From NCBI GenBank assembly GCA_000720845.1, contig JODU01000001.1:124001-188000 (forward strand): a stretch of DNA of 64,000 bases, given 5' to 3'. The translations under genes were made by a program, and so were the position numbers. This document shows, piece after piece, positions 44,391 to 53,012 of the stretch. Below the pieces are notes generated by a model. That model saw nothing but the letters and a program-made list of their open reading frames with translations, did not search any database and was not told the DNA's origin. The stretch is from Kitasatospora aureofaciens (GTDB taxonomy: Bacteria; Actinomycetota; Actinomycetes; Streptomycetales; Streptomycetaceae). Each line of letters begins with the position of its first letter. Position 1 is the first letter of the stretch.

Positions 44391-45422
44391 TTACTTGATC
44401 TTCTGGCCCGCCGAGCGCAGGTGCCCGCAGGCCTCCACGACGCGCGCGGCCATGCCGGCCTCGGCCAGCTTGCCCCAGGTGCGCGGGTCGTACGTCTTCT
44501 TGTTGCCGACCTCGCCGTCGACCTTGAGGACGCCGTCGTAGTTGCGGAACATGTGGTCGACGACGGGACGCGTGAAGGCGTACTGGGTGTCCGTGTCGAT
44601 GTTCATCTTGACCACGCCGTTCTCCAGGGCGGTCGCGATCTCCTCGGCGGTGGAGCCGGAGCCGCCGTGGAAGACGAAGTTGAACGGCTTGCTGCCGGCC
44701 GGCTGGCCGTACTTCGACGCGATGCCCTCGTTCAGCTCCTTGAGCAGCTCGGGGCGGAGCACGACGTTGCCCGGCTTGTAGACGCCGTGCACGTTGCCGA
44801 AGGACGCGGCGAGCAGGTAGCGGCCCTTCTCGCCCAGGCCCAGGGCCTCGACGGTGCGGACCGCGTCGTCGACCGTGGTGTAGAGGGAGTCGTTGATCTC
44901 GTGCGAGACGCCGTCCTCCTCGCCGCCGGTCGGGGTGATCTCGACCTCGAGGATGATCTTGGCGGCGCGGGCGCGCTCCAGCAGCTCCTGCGCGATGGCG
45001 AGGTTGTCGGAGAGGGTCTCGGCCGAACCGTCCCACATGTGCGACTGGAAGAGCGGGTTGCGGCCGGCCTTCACGCGCTCCTCGGAGACCGCCAGCAGCG
45101 GGCGGACGTACCCGTCGAGCTTGTCCTTGGGGCAGTGGTCCGTGTGCAGGGCGACGGTGACGTCGTACTTCTCGGCGACGATGTGCGCGAACTCGGCGAG
45201 GGCGACGGCGCCGGTCACCATGTCCTTGTTGTGCTGGCCGCCCAGGAACTCGGCGCCGCCGGTGGAGATCTGGACGATGCCGTCGCTCTCCGCCTCCGCG
45301 AAACCGCGCAGGGCGGCGTGCAGCGTCTGGGAAGAGGTCACGTTGATGGCGGGGTAGGCGAACTTTCCTGCCTTCGCCCGGTCCAGCATCTCGTTGTAGA
45401 CCTCGGGAGTTGCGATGGGCAT
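44391..45422 (-). CDS. fba: Class II fructose-bisphosphate aldolase
   Basis: The protein has 343 residues. The zinc-binding His pair lies in TVALHTDHCPKDKLDG, with a second set in ASFGNVHGVYKPGNV and the loop NFVFHGGSGSTAEEI. The phosphate-binding strand KMNIDTDTQYAFTRPV is intact. This is the class IIA type of actinobacteria, acting in glycolysis and gluconeogenesis. The ATG at 45422 follows an AAGGAG site. It lies 145 bases downstream of pyrE on the same strand and is presumably transcribed from its own promoter. Confidence 0.98.
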   Translation of the reverse strand: MPIATPEVYNEMLDRAKAGKFAYPAINVTSSQTLHAALRGFAEAESDGIVQISTGGAEFLGGQHNKDMVTGAVALAEFAHIVAEKYDVTVALHTDHCPKDKLDGYVRPLLAVSEERVKAGRNPLFQSHMWDGSAETLSDNLAIAQELLERARAAKIILEVEITPTGGEEDGVSHEINDSLYTTVDDAVRTVEALGLGEKGRYLLAASFGNVHGVYKPGNVVLRPELLKELNEGIASKYGQPAGSKPFNFVFHGGSGSTAEEIATALENGVVKMNIDTDTQYAFTRPVVDHMFRNYDGVLKVDGEVGNKKTYDPRTWGKLAEAGMAARVVEACGHLRSAGQKIK

Positions 45423-45567
45423 CTGTCCGCTCCTTGTATGTGCGGGTGGGCGTGTCGGTGCTTATGGCCCTGACCTAGGACTGGGGGGCGACGTCATCGT
45501 CGGCCCCATCCTTCCAGACGAAACGGGAATGCCCGAGTGGGCCCCGATCCCGTCTCGCCCCCTGGTC

Positions 45568-46116
45568 TCAGTCCAGATCCAGCTCGTCCTTGTCGTACGC
45601 GTACAGGTACGGCACCCCCGCGCCGTCCTGGATCTTCTCGGCGGCGCCGGTCGCCCGGTCCACGATCGTGGCGACGGCCACCACCTCGGCCCCGGCCTCG
45701 CGCACGGCCTCGACGGCGGTGAGCGGGGAACCGCCGGTCGTGGAGGTGTCCTCGACGACCAGGACGCGGCGGCCCCTGATCTCCGGGCCCTCGACACGGC
45801 GCTGAAGCCCGTGCGCCTTGGCGGCCTTGCGGACGACGAACGCGTCGAGCCTGCGGCCGCGTGCGGCGGCGGCGTGCAGCATGCTCGCGGCGACCGGGTC
45901 GGCGCCCATGGTCAGACCGCCCACCGCGTCGAACTCCAGGTCGGCGGTGAGGTCGAGCAGCACCTGCCCGACCAGCGGCGCGGCCTCGCCGTCCAGGGTG
46001 ATGCGGCGCAGGTCGACGTAGTAGTCGGCCTCCAGGCCCGAGGAGAGGGTCACCTTGCCGTGCACCACGGCCTTGTCCTTGATCTGCTGCAGCAGCTCGC
46101 CGCGTACGTCCGTCAT
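45568..46116 (-). CDS. pyrE: Orotate phosphoribosyltransferase
   Basis: The protein has 182 residues. The orotate-binding start VHGKVTLSSGLEADYYVDLR and the PRPP-binding loop RRVLVVEDTSTTGGSPLTAV are complete. It forms orotidine monophosphate from orotate and PRPP in pyrimidine synthesis. In this window it is separate from other pyr genes, as usual in Streptomyces. The gap of ten bases to the aldose-epimerase gene upstream suggests co-transcription with that gene. Confidence 0.96.
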   Translation of the reverse strand: MTDVRGELLQQIKDKAVVHGKVTLSSGLEADYYVDLRRITLDGEAAPLVGQVLLDLTADLEFDAVGGLTMGADPVAASMLHAAAARGRRLDAFVVRKAAKAHGLQRRVEGPEIRGRRVLVVEDTSTTGGSPLTAVEAVREAGAEVVAVATIVDRATGAAEKIQDGAGVPYLYAYDKDELDLD

Positions 46117-46126
46117 GTACGCCAGC

Positions 46127-46915
46127 TTAAAGGCGGCGCCAGGCCCAGGTCGTCGTGGCCTCCAGCGGCTCCAGGGGCGTGACCAGGCGGGGGAGGGTGT
46201 TCAGGCCGTTGGGCGGGCCGGTCTGCGGCTCCACGCAGACGGCGGCCTCCTGCTCGTCGTACACCACGGCCCACTGCTCCGGGCTGGTCACCTTCAGCTC
46301 CAGCCGCCCCGGCCAGGTCAGCGTGACGTCGACGCCGTCGGGCATGCCGAAGCAGTCGTCCCAGGGGCCCGGCTTCGGCTCGACGCGGTTGCCGGTGGGC
46401 AGGTGGTCGTCGCCGCGCTCCTCCTGCCAGGCGGGGTCGAAGGCGATCTCCACACCGGTGCCGTCGAGGGTCCGGTTGAACCAGGGGTGCCAGCCGATCT
46501 GCGCCGGAAAGGACGAGTCGTACGTCTCCACGGACATCGACAGCGTGAGACCGTCCTCGGCCAGCGCGATCACCTGGGTGACGCGTCCGGAGTACGGCCA
46601 GGGGTCGGTGAGGTCATAGGTGATGACGGCCTCGTCCGCGGTGACGCGGGCGGTGTGCCAGGCGGCGTCGCGGGCGGTGCCGTGGATGGCGTGCGGCGGG
46701 GAGTTGAGGGGCATCTGGTGGACCACGGCGCCGTCGCTGAAGCGGCCGTCGCGGATGCGTCCGCACCAGGGGACCATCGGGAAGCAGCCGTAGCGCTCGC
46801 CCTGACGGAGCAGTTCGGTGCCGCCGACGCGGAGTCCGCCGATCCGGCCGCCGTTGCCCGGCAGCACGGTCGCCTCCGCGTCACCCGCGGTCAGCGTGAT
46901 GGGTTCGTTACTCAC
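46127..46915 (-). CDS. Aldose 1-epimerase-like protein
   Basis: The protein has 262 residues in a beta-sandwich pattern. Family landmarks are the N-terminal GGRIGGLRVGGTELL, the arginine-bearing PMVPWCGRIRDGRF, the catalytic His in HAIHGTARDAAW and the second His in QIGWHPWFNRTL, with a glutamate near the end (AAVCVEPQTGPPNGLN). It probably interconverts anomers of a hexose or hexose-6-phosphate. The ATG at 46915 is followed directly by the fold start. The stop lies ten bases before the pyrE start. Confidence 0.93.
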   Translation of the reverse strand: MSNEPITLTAGDAEATVLPGNGGRIGGLRVGGTELLRQGERYGCFPMVPWCGRIRDGRFSDGAVVHQMPLNSPPHAIHGTARDAAWHTARVTADEAVITYDLTDPWPYSGRVTQVIALAEDGLTLSMSVETYDSSFPAQIGWHPWFNRTLDGTGVEIAFDPAWQEERGDDHLPTGNRVEPKPGPWDDCFGMPDGVDVTLTWPGRLELKVTSPEQWAVVYDEQEAAVCVEPQTGPPNGLNTLPRLVTPLEPLEATTTWAWRRL

Positions 46916-46984
46916 GCCACGACCCTACTGGGGCGATCAAGACCGCCCCACCCGGCGGTGGTCCCGCGGCGGGTCCGGGGTGGG

Positions 46985-47809
46985 TCAGCGGCGTCTGCGC
47001 AGCGCGCGGCCCAGCACGATCGCCCCCGCCACGGCCAGCGCCGCGGCGGGGGCGGCCCAGCGCAGGGGGGCGCCGACCGCGCTCGCCTGGGGAGCGGGCA
47101 CGGGGGCGTACCGGCCGCGCGGCGGGGCGTGGTCCACCTCCTCGGCGCTGCGGCCGATCATCGTGCGGCGCGCGTGCGCGGCCTCGGCGGGGGGTGGGGC
47201 GGCCGGCTCGTCGTGCGGGTGCTCGTCCCTGTCTCTCTGCGCGTCCTCGTCCTCGTCCGTGTTCATGAGGGAGGGCGGGGGGATCTCGGTGTCGAAGACG
47301 GAGGCGGGGCGGGGCTCGGGCTCCGGACCCGGCGCCGCTTCTGTCTCCGCCTCTGCCTCCGCTTCCGGTTCCGCCGCGGGGGGTGCCTGGGCCGCCGTGC
47401 CCAGGTTCTCCGCGAACCGGGTCAGCAGCCGGGTGGCGGCCGACGTCACCGACTCCGGCGGCAGCTCCGTGACCCGCCCGTCGGCGGTGGCCGTTCCGGT
47501 GAAGATGAGGGTGGCGCCGCCGTCGGCACCGTCCGCGCGAACGGTCAGCGCGAGGGTGACCGTGCCGGTGCCGCGCGACTCGGTGGCGTCGCCCTCGACG
47601 GCGTACGTGCCGTCCTCGCGCGCGGACAGGCGCAGGGAGCCGCGGTAGGTGATGGAGTGACTGCCGATGCGCACCTTCAGCCGGCCCGCGACGGGCTCGG
47701 CACCGGCGTCCTGCTGGAGCCCGGGAACCGCCCGGGCGACCCGGACGGGGTCGGCCAGCACGTCCCTGAGCCGCTCGGCCGGAACCGGAACGAACACCTC
47801 ATGCTCCAT
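46985..47809 (-). CDS. CoxG/SRPBCC-domain protein with C-terminal membrane anchor
   Basis: The protein has 274 residues. The first 150 form a CoxG-type SRPBCC fold (MEHEVFVPVPAERLRDVLAD, VARAVPGLQQ, ITYRGSLRLSAREDGTYAVE, LLTRFAENLG). An acidic, disordered linker rich in Glu and Pro (EPEAEAEAETEAAPGPEPEP) leads to a single membrane helix (LRWAAPAAALAVAGAIVLG) and a basic tail (RALRRRR). The protein is therefore tail-anchored with the SRPBCC domain in the cytoplasm. CoxG helps anchor carbon monoxide dehydrogenase in some bacteria, but no cox genes are adjacent, so its partner is unknown. Confidence 0.85.
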   Translation of the reverse strand: MEHEVFVPVPAERLRDVLADPVRVARAVPGLQQDAGAEPVAGRLKVRIGSHSITYRGSLRLSAREDGTYAVEGDATESRGTGTVTLALTVRADGADGGATLIFTGTATADGRVTELPPESVTSAATRLLTRFAENLGTAAQAPPAAEPEAEAEAETEAAPGPEPEPRPASVFDTEIPPPSLMNTDEDEDAQRDRDEHPHDEPAAPPPAEAAHARRTMIGRSAEEVDHAPPRGRYAPVPAPQASAVGAPLRWAAPAAALAVAGAIVLGRALRRRR

Positions 47810-47861
47810 GTCAGCGCAGCTTACCCAGCGGGCGCCCGGTGCACCCCCCGTCGGCACGAAG

Positions 47862-48599
47862 TCACCCGGCGCCCGCGCTCCCCGGCGTCACCAGTCCCGT
47901 CTCGTACGCCACGACCACCGCCTGGGCCCTGCTGGTCAAGCCCAGCTTGGTCATGGTGCGGTTGAGGTGGGTCTTCACGGTGGCCTCGCTGATGAACAGC
48001 CGGTCGGCGGCCTCGGCGTTGCTCAGACCGCGGGCCACCAGTTCGAGGACCTCAGCCTCGCGGCCGGTCAGCGCCGTCAGCGCGGGTGGCGGCGCGGCGT
48101 CCGGCGATTCCCCGCGCCCCGGGACCGCACGCCCCGTGTCCGTCATCCGCGTGAACGCCTCCACCAGGCGCCGGGTGACCGCGGGGGCGAACAGCGCGTC
48201 ACCGCCGTGCACCGCGCTGACGGCGGCCAGCAGCCGCTCGGGTCCCGCGTCCTTGAGCAGGAAGCCGGCGGCGCCGGCCCGCAGGGCGCCGTACACGTAC
48301 TCGTCGAGGTCGAAGGTGGTCAGGACGAGGATGCGGGGCGCGGGGTCCACCGCCTCGGCGAGGATCCGCTCGGTGGCCTGGATGCCGGTGAGGCCGGGCA
48401 TGCGGATGTCCATCAGGACCACGTCCGGCCGGGTCCGCGCGGCCAGGCGCACCGCCTCGGCACCGTCGGCCGCCTCGCCGACGACCTCCATGCCGGGGGC
48501 GGCGCGCAGCAGGGTGGCGAGGCCGCTGCGGACGAGGTACTGGTCATCTACGACGAGCAGGCGTATCGGCCCGTCCGTCGGGCTGTCTGCGTCGGTCAT
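47862..48599 (-). CDS. NarL/LuxR-type response regulator (system C)
   Basis: The protein has 245 residues. The receiver domain starts IRLLVVDDQYLVRSGLATLL, the phospho-acceptor Asp is in DVVLMDIRMPGLTGI, and the Lys is in FLLKDAGPERL. A Pro-rich linker of about 25 residues (PGRGESPDAAPPP) is longer than in systems A and B. The output domain is LTGREAEVLELVARGLSNAE with ATVKTHLNRTMTKLGLTSR. The ATG overlaps the TGA of the kinase gene by four bases. Confidence 0.95.
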   Translation of the reverse strand: MTDADSPTDGPIRLLVVDDQYLVRSGLATLLRAAPGMEVVGEAADGAEAVRLAARTRPDVVLMDIRMPGLTGIQATERILAEAVDPAPRILVLTTFDLDEYVYGALRAGAAGFLLKDAGPERLLAAVSAVHGGDALFAPAVTRRLVEAFTRMTDTGRAVPGRGESPDAAPPPALTALTGREAEVLELVARGLSNAEAADRLFISEATVKTHLNRTMTKLGLTSRAQAVVVAYETGLVTPGSAGAG

Positions 48600-49756
48600 T
48601 CCCGGATGGTGCCTCCCCGGCGTGCGGCTTGTACCGGCGTCGACAGGGTCAGGCGCACGCCGAAACCCCCCTCGCTGCGCGGGCCGACGGCGATCGTCCC
48701 GCCGTAGAGCTTGGCCCTCTCCCGCATCCCGATCAAGCCGTGTCCGCCCCGTTGGGCAGGTGTGTCCGGAACCAGCCCCTCGGCGGGTCCGCCGTCGGTC
48801 ACCGACACCGTCACCTCGCCCGCGCGGTACGCCAGTTCGACGGTGGCGTCCGCGCCGGGCGCGTGCTTGAGCACGTTGGTGAGGGCCTCCTGCACCACCC
48901 GGTAGACGCACAGCTGGACGCCGGGCGGCAGCGGGCGCGGGGTGCCCGTGACCCGCAGCTCCACTCCCACGCCGCCGGCACGCACCCGGGTGACCATCTC
49001 GTCGAGCTGGCCGAGGCCGGGAGCGGGGGCGCCGTCCGCGCCCTGCACGCCGTCGGCGCGCAACAGGCCGAGCATGCGGCGCAGTTCGGCCAGGGCCTCG
49101 CCGCTGGCGCCCTCGATGGCGTCCAGGGCGTCGCGCGCGGTGCGGGCGTCGGAGTGGAACACGAAGCGGGCCAGTCCGGCCTGGACGTTGATGACGGCGA
49201 TGTGGTGGGCGACCACGTCGTGCAGTTCGCGGGCGATCCGCACGCGTTCCTCGGCGACCTCGCGCCGGGCCCGGTCGGCCTGTTCGGCCCGGAGCCGGAG
49301 CGTCAGCTCGCCGGTCCGGCGGGCCACGTATCCGAACCGCCACAGCACCAGCGGGAAGCCCACGGCCTGCCCCGCCACCGAGGCCATCGACCCGGCGTCG
49401 CTGCGCAGCCCCGCGTAGATCCAGACCCCGGCGAGCAGGGCGGCGCAGGCGGCGGCGGTGCGGTCGGGGCGCAGGGAGGCGACGGTGTAGACGGCGAGCA
49501 TGGGGCCGAAGGAGCCGACGACGGGCCAGTAGCCGAGGGTGACGTAGACCGCCCAGCAGGCGTGGACGGCGAGACAGACGGTGACGGGGGCACGGGTGCG
49601 CAGGACGAGGGGGAGGGTCAGCAGGGCGACGAGCGTCCAGGCGAGCGGGTCGAGCGCGGGCCACCCCTGGGCAACGGCCTCGGTGCCGAGCAGGACCGCC
49701 ACGGTCGTCAGCGCCGCGGCGATCAGGCCGTCGGCCACCAGGGGGTGCAGGCGCAT
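48596..49756 (-). CDS. NarL-type sensor histidine kinase (system C)
   Basis: The protein has 386 residues from the ATG at 49756. Four to five membrane helices lie at about residues 8-130 (ADGLIAAALTTVAVLLGTE, LAWTLVALLTLPLVLRT). The HisKA_3 domain has ARELHDVVAHHIAVINVQAG, and the ATPase domain has QEALTNVLKHAPGADATVEL and RGGHGLIGMRERAKLYGG. ATG codons at 49795 and GTG further up are possible, but a perfect 20-bp palindrome at 49797-49816 marks that stretch as regulatory DNA and supports the shorter start. Confidence 0.9.
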   Translation of the reverse strand: MRLHPLVADGLIAAALTTVAVLLGTEAVAQGWPALDPLAWTLVALLTLPLVLRTRAPVTVCLAVHACWAVYVTLGYWPVVGSFGPMLAVYTVASLRPDRTAAACAALLAGVWIYAGLRSDAGSMASVAGQAVGFPLVLWRFGYVARRTGELTLRLRAEQADRARREVAEERVRIARELHDVVAHHIAVINVQAGLARFVFHSDARTARDALDAIEGASGEALAELRRMLGLLRADGVQGADGAPAPGLGQLDEMVTRVRAGGVGVELRVTGTPRPLPPGVQLCVYRVVQEALTNVLKHAPGADATVELAYRAGEVTVSVTDGGPAEGLVPDTPAQRGGHGLIGMRERAKLYGGTIAVGPRSEGGFGVRLTLSTPVQAARRGGTIRE

Positions 49757-49796
49757 TCCCGCAGCGTAGGTCCGCCCGCCCGGCGTCGGCGTCATC

Positions 49797-49816
49797 CTTC
49801 CGCGGTACCGCGGAAG
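49797..49816. promoter_or_regulatory. Perfect 20-bp palindrome upstream of system C
   Basis: CTTCCGCGGT and its exact reverse complement ACCGCGGAAG abut, 41 bases upstream of the preferred kinase start. In the 268-base gap 49757-50024 this is the only strong symmetric element. Its place suggests an operator, perhaps for the system C regulator itself. Confidence 0.65.
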
Positions 49817-50024
49817 TCGCAGGAACCGGGCGGCTACCACGCCGGGTTGGCCCCGTTCTCCACCCAGCGCGGGATTCCGGGACCCGCGGCGCGGCCGTAG
49901 GTTCTCGGTGCGAGCGATCCGCAGGGGGATGCGGCGGTCCGTCCCGCACCCGGGGGAGGGGCGGGCCGCCGCACGGGGACGTGAGGGATCGCGACAGCGG
50001 TCGCGGTCGCGGCACCCACGGGGA

Positions 50025-51677
50025 TCAGTACCGCGGATGCACCAGCGTCGACGGCGGCAGCCCGGGGACCCGGGTGCGGGCCGCGTCGCGGGCGTCCCGG
50101 GCCAGTGCTCCGGGTGTGAGGCTGCGCGGGCGGGGTGCCGCCGGGTCCAGGCGCGGTGCGGGGGCGGTGCGCGCGGCCAGGAGGAAGCCCCAGTCCCGGG
50201 GGGCGCGTAGGCCGGCGGCCGCGCGGTCGGTGCCGGGTGCGGAGCCGGGGTCGCGGGCGCCGACGCGGTAGGCGACGGCCGGCAGGCCGGCCGCGCGGAG
50301 GGTGGCGTCCACCGTCCAGAAGGCCCGGGGGCGCGCGGCGACCGGGCCCGCGTGGACCGCCAGCCGCCCGTCGGGCGCGAGCACCCGCCGCAGCAGGCCG
50401 TAGAACTCCTGTGAGTACAGCTTCGTGCTGGCCGTGAGACCCGGGTCGGGCAGGTCCGAGATCACCACGTCGTACGTCGCGGAGGGCGTCGAGCGCAGCC
50501 GGTGGAAGGCGTCCCCGGTGACGAGCCGGACGCGCGGGTCGCCGTAGACGTGCTCGTTGAGGGCGGACAGGCCCGGGTCGTGCCGGGCCAGCCGGGCGAG
50601 CGCCGGGTCGAGTTCGACGACGTCGACGCGGCGGACGCCCCGGTGGCGCAGCACCTCCCGGGCGGCGAGGCCGTCGCCGCCGCCGAGGATCAGCACCCGC
50701 GCGTGCGGGCCGTTCATCGCGGGGTGCACCAGTGCCTCGTGGTAGCGCCGCTCCTCGCCGGCGCGCACCCGCAGCCGCCCGTCGAGGAACAGGTCGAGGG
50801 GCCGCCCGTCGGTGTCGCCGGTGAGGACGACCTCCTGCACGTCGGTGTGCACGGCCACGCGGACGTCCTGGCCGTACACGGCGTGCCGGGCGGCGCGTTC
50901 GAAGTCGTCGGCGAGGACGGTCGCCGTGCCGAGCAGGGCGAGGACCAGCGCGTTGGCGGTCAGCAGCAGCCAGCGGGCCCGGCGGGACAGGTCGCGCCGG
51001 AACAGGCCGAGGACCAGGGCGGCGCCGACGACCGCGTTGACGGTGCCGGTGAGCAGCGCGCCGGTGAGCTGGCCGAGGAAGGGCAGCAGGACGAACGGGA
51101 AGGCGAGGCCGCCGACGAGCGCGCCGACGTAGTCCGCGGCGAACAGGTCGGCGACGGCACCGCCCGGGTCCTGTCTGCGCACCCGCTGGATCAGCTCCAT
51201 GAGCAGCGGCACCTCGGCGCCGATCAGCACGCCGATGGCGAGGGAGAAGGCGACCAGCAGGACGCGGGGGCCGTCGGCCCACAGGCCGCCCCAGCCGCCG
51301 GTCCAGGCGAAGACGGCGTACAGGAGCATCGCGCTGGAGCCGCCGACGAGGGCGAGGGCGGCCTCCAGCGCGCCGAAGCCCGCCGCCGCGAGGCCGCGCA
51401 GCCGTTTGGCGGCGAGCGAGCCGAGGCCCATGGCGAAGACCATGACGGACAGGACGACGGACGCCTGGGTGACCGAGTCGCCGATCAGATACGAGGCGAG
51501 CGCGACGAGTTCGAGTTCGTACACGAGCCCGCAGGCCGCGCACACGAAGACGCCCGCCAGCACCAGGAACCGTCCGACGGCGGGCCGTACGGGCAGCCGC
51601 GCGGGCGCTTCGGGGCCGCAGGGGCCGCCCCAGGACGGCGGAGAGCCGGGCGGGGCGGGCGCGTGCGGTTCGATCAC
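50025..51677 (-). CDS. Membrane-embedded spermidine-synthase-like protein
   Basis: The protein has 550 residues. The first 240 contain seven membrane helices (from VLAGVFVCAACGLVYELELVA to LLTANALVLALLGTATVL), a module common to bacterial large spermidine-synthase fusions. The rest is a methyltransferase-fold aminopropyltransferase domain: RVLILGGGDGLAAREVLRH, the acidic strand VDVVELDPALARLAR, VYGDPRVRLVTGDAF and ISDLPDPG. The C-terminal 60 residues are Pro/Ala/Arg-rich. The membrane part suggests the polyamine-like product or substrate is handled at the membrane. The gene follows DUF2617 on the same strand, a recurrent pairing. Confidence 0.9.
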   Translation of the reverse strand: MIEPHAPAPPGSPPSWGGPCGPEAPARLPVRPAVGRFLVLAGVFVCAACGLVYELELVALASYLIGDSVTQASVVLSVMVFAMGLGSLAAKRLRGLAAAGFGALEAALALVGGSSAMLLYAVFAWTGGWGGLWADGPRVLLVAFSLAIGVLIGAEVPLLMELIQRVRRQDPGGAVADLFAADYVGALVGGLAFPFVLLPFLGQLTGALLTGTVNAVVGAALVLGLFRRDLSRRARWLLLTANALVLALLGTATVLADDFERAARHAVYGQDVRVAVHTDVQEVVLTGDTDGRPLDLFLDGRLRVRAGEERRYHEALVHPAMNGPHARVLILGGGDGLAAREVLRHRGVRRVDVVELDPALARLARHDPGLSALNEHVYGDPRVRLVTGDAFHRLRSTPSATYDVVISDLPDPGLTASTKLYSQEFYGLLRRVLAPDGRLAVHAGPVAARPRAFWTVDATLRAAGLPAVAYRVGARDPGSAPGTDRAAAGLRAPRDWGFLLAARTAPAPRLDPAAPRPRSLTPGALARDARDAARTRVPGLPPSTLVHPRY

Positions 51678-51797
51678 GGAGTGACGTTACGTCACTCCAG
51701 CACTGCGCTTCGTCACCCACACGTGTGAAACTCAGGGCTTGTCCGGCACCACAGGTTTATTCGGACCCCACCCGCTCGCGCCCCGGCCCCCGCCCGC

Positions 51798-52334
51798 TCA
51801 CACCGCGGACGGGCTGAGCCCGGCCGTCGGCACCCGCACGCCCACCCGGGTGCGGGTCGCCACCAACTGGCCGTCCTGCGGGTAGGCGTGCCAGGTCCGC
51901 CAGTGCACCTGCCCCTCGTGCCGCTGGGCCAGCAGCGCCGTGAAGGCGTGCGGGCTGCCGGGGAAGACGCCGGCCAGGCCGTGCGGGTGGCCGGAGACCA
52001 GGGCCAGCAGTTCCTGGGCGCGGCCGGCGAAGGAGCCCGGCGTCAGCACCTCGACGCGGGCGGCGAACTCGTACTCCCAGTCGCCCACCCGCTTGGCGAC
52101 GCCCAGCGGGAGGGGAGTGCTGCTGCCGGGGATGCAGGCCACCGTCTCCGAGCAGCTGCCCCGCTCCTCTTCGAGCAGGACTTGGTGGGAGGCGCCGAGC
52201 AGCCTCAATTGCAGTTTCGCGCCCTTCAGTTCGATGTCGAGGCAGGCGAGCGCGGGCAGCGGCTCGCGTCCCAGGGCCCAGGCCAGGTCGGCGGCGCGGG
52301 TGTCGGTGTAGGCGGTTTTCAGGGTCGTGAGCAT
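51798..52334 (-). CDS. DUF2617 family protein
   Basis: The protein has 178 residues. It contains LAWALGREPLPALACLDIEL, KLQLRLLGASHQVLLE, the acidic SCSETVACIPG and the phrase VGDWEYEFAARVEVLTPG, then HWRTWHAYPQDGQLVATRTR near the end, as in DUF2617. No catalytic motif is apparent. The family travels with membrane spermidine-synthase genes in actinobacteria, and here lies 120 bases upstream of one, so the two probably act together. The ATG at 52334 fits the family start LTTLKTAYTDTRAADL. Confidence 0.88.
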   Translation of the reverse strand: MLTTLKTAYTDTRAADLAWALGREPLPALACLDIELKGAKLQLRLLGASHQVLLEEERGSCSETVACIPGSSTPLPLGVAKRVGDWEYEFAARVEVLTPGSFAGRAQELLALVSGHPHGLAGVFPGSPHAFTALLAQRHEGQVHWRTWHAYPQDGQLVATRTRVGVRVPTAGLSPSAV

Positions 52335-52733
52335 GGATCGGCTCCGCAAGCACACAAGGAAGAGGAAGGTGTGGGGCATGCGCATCCGTGGCACTGCCGG
52401 GGATGCGGCCCGCTCAGCCCAGTCGGCCGGTCAGGAGGGGGGTCAACAGGTCGTCCGAGGAGCTGCGTTGGTGAGGGAGAGCGAATCATGAACGATGGCG
52501 CCGCCACAGCGTTTTTACCCAACTTCGTGGCGTTTCCATCCCTCAGGGGGCTCCACAGCTCAACTGTTCAACCAGGGCGCACACCCCGCCCGTACGGCGT
52601 GCGCCGGGGTGTGGGAGCGCCCACCGGGTGTGTGGCCCGGCGGGCGCTCAGGGTGGGGCGTGGGACCCGGTCCCAGGAACGGGCCCCGTGGCGGGGATGC
52701 GGTTCCCCCGGGCCGGAGCTCAGCTGCCCCGTG
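52335..52733. other. 399-base intergenic region
   Basis: No gene can be supported. On the + strand a GGGAGA followed by ATG at 52488 opens a frame (MNDGAATAFLPNFVAFPS), but it soon becomes Arg-rich and runs antisense through the neighbouring cysteine-rich gene. The first 150 bases before the DUF2617 start should contain its promoter. Confidence 0.4.
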
Positions 52734-53012
52734 TCAGCTGCCTCCGCCGCATCCGCCGCCCCCTCCCCCGCAGGACGACCCGCCTCCGCAGGACGAGCCG
52801 CCACCGCAGGACTGGCCCGAGTGGTGTCCGTCCGAGGACGAACCGCCCCCGTCACCGGCCCACCAGCTGTTGCCGCCGCCGTCGCCCCCGCCGCCGCTCC
52901 GGCGCGACCCCCTGCCGCCCCTCGTCCGGACGGGGCCCGAGCCGCGTCGGCCCATCACGAAACCCCTGATCAGCAAAGCTGCGACCACGAACAGGATGAT
53001 GCCTGTGAGCAT
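52734..53012 (-). CDS. Small membrane protein with Gly/Cys-rich tail
   Basis: The protein has 92 residues. One N-terminal membrane helix (LTGIILFVVAALLIRGFVM, residues 2-20) is followed by a basic Arg/Gly stretch, a Trp pair (NSWWAGDGGG) and a tail with four evenly spaced cysteines in SCGGGSSCGGGSSCGGGGGG and CGGGS. The positive segment after the helix predicts a cytoplasmic tail. Gly/Cys repeats of this kind can bind metals or be modified. It is in the same orientation as DUF2617 and the spermidine-synthase-like gene, about 400 bases upstream. It is not recognised as a known family. Confidence 0.72.
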   Translation of the reverse strand: MLTGIILFVVAALLIRGFVMGRRGSGPVRTRGGRGSRRSGGGGDGGGNSWWAGDGGGSSSDGHHSGQSCGGGSSCGGGSSCGGGGGGCGGGS

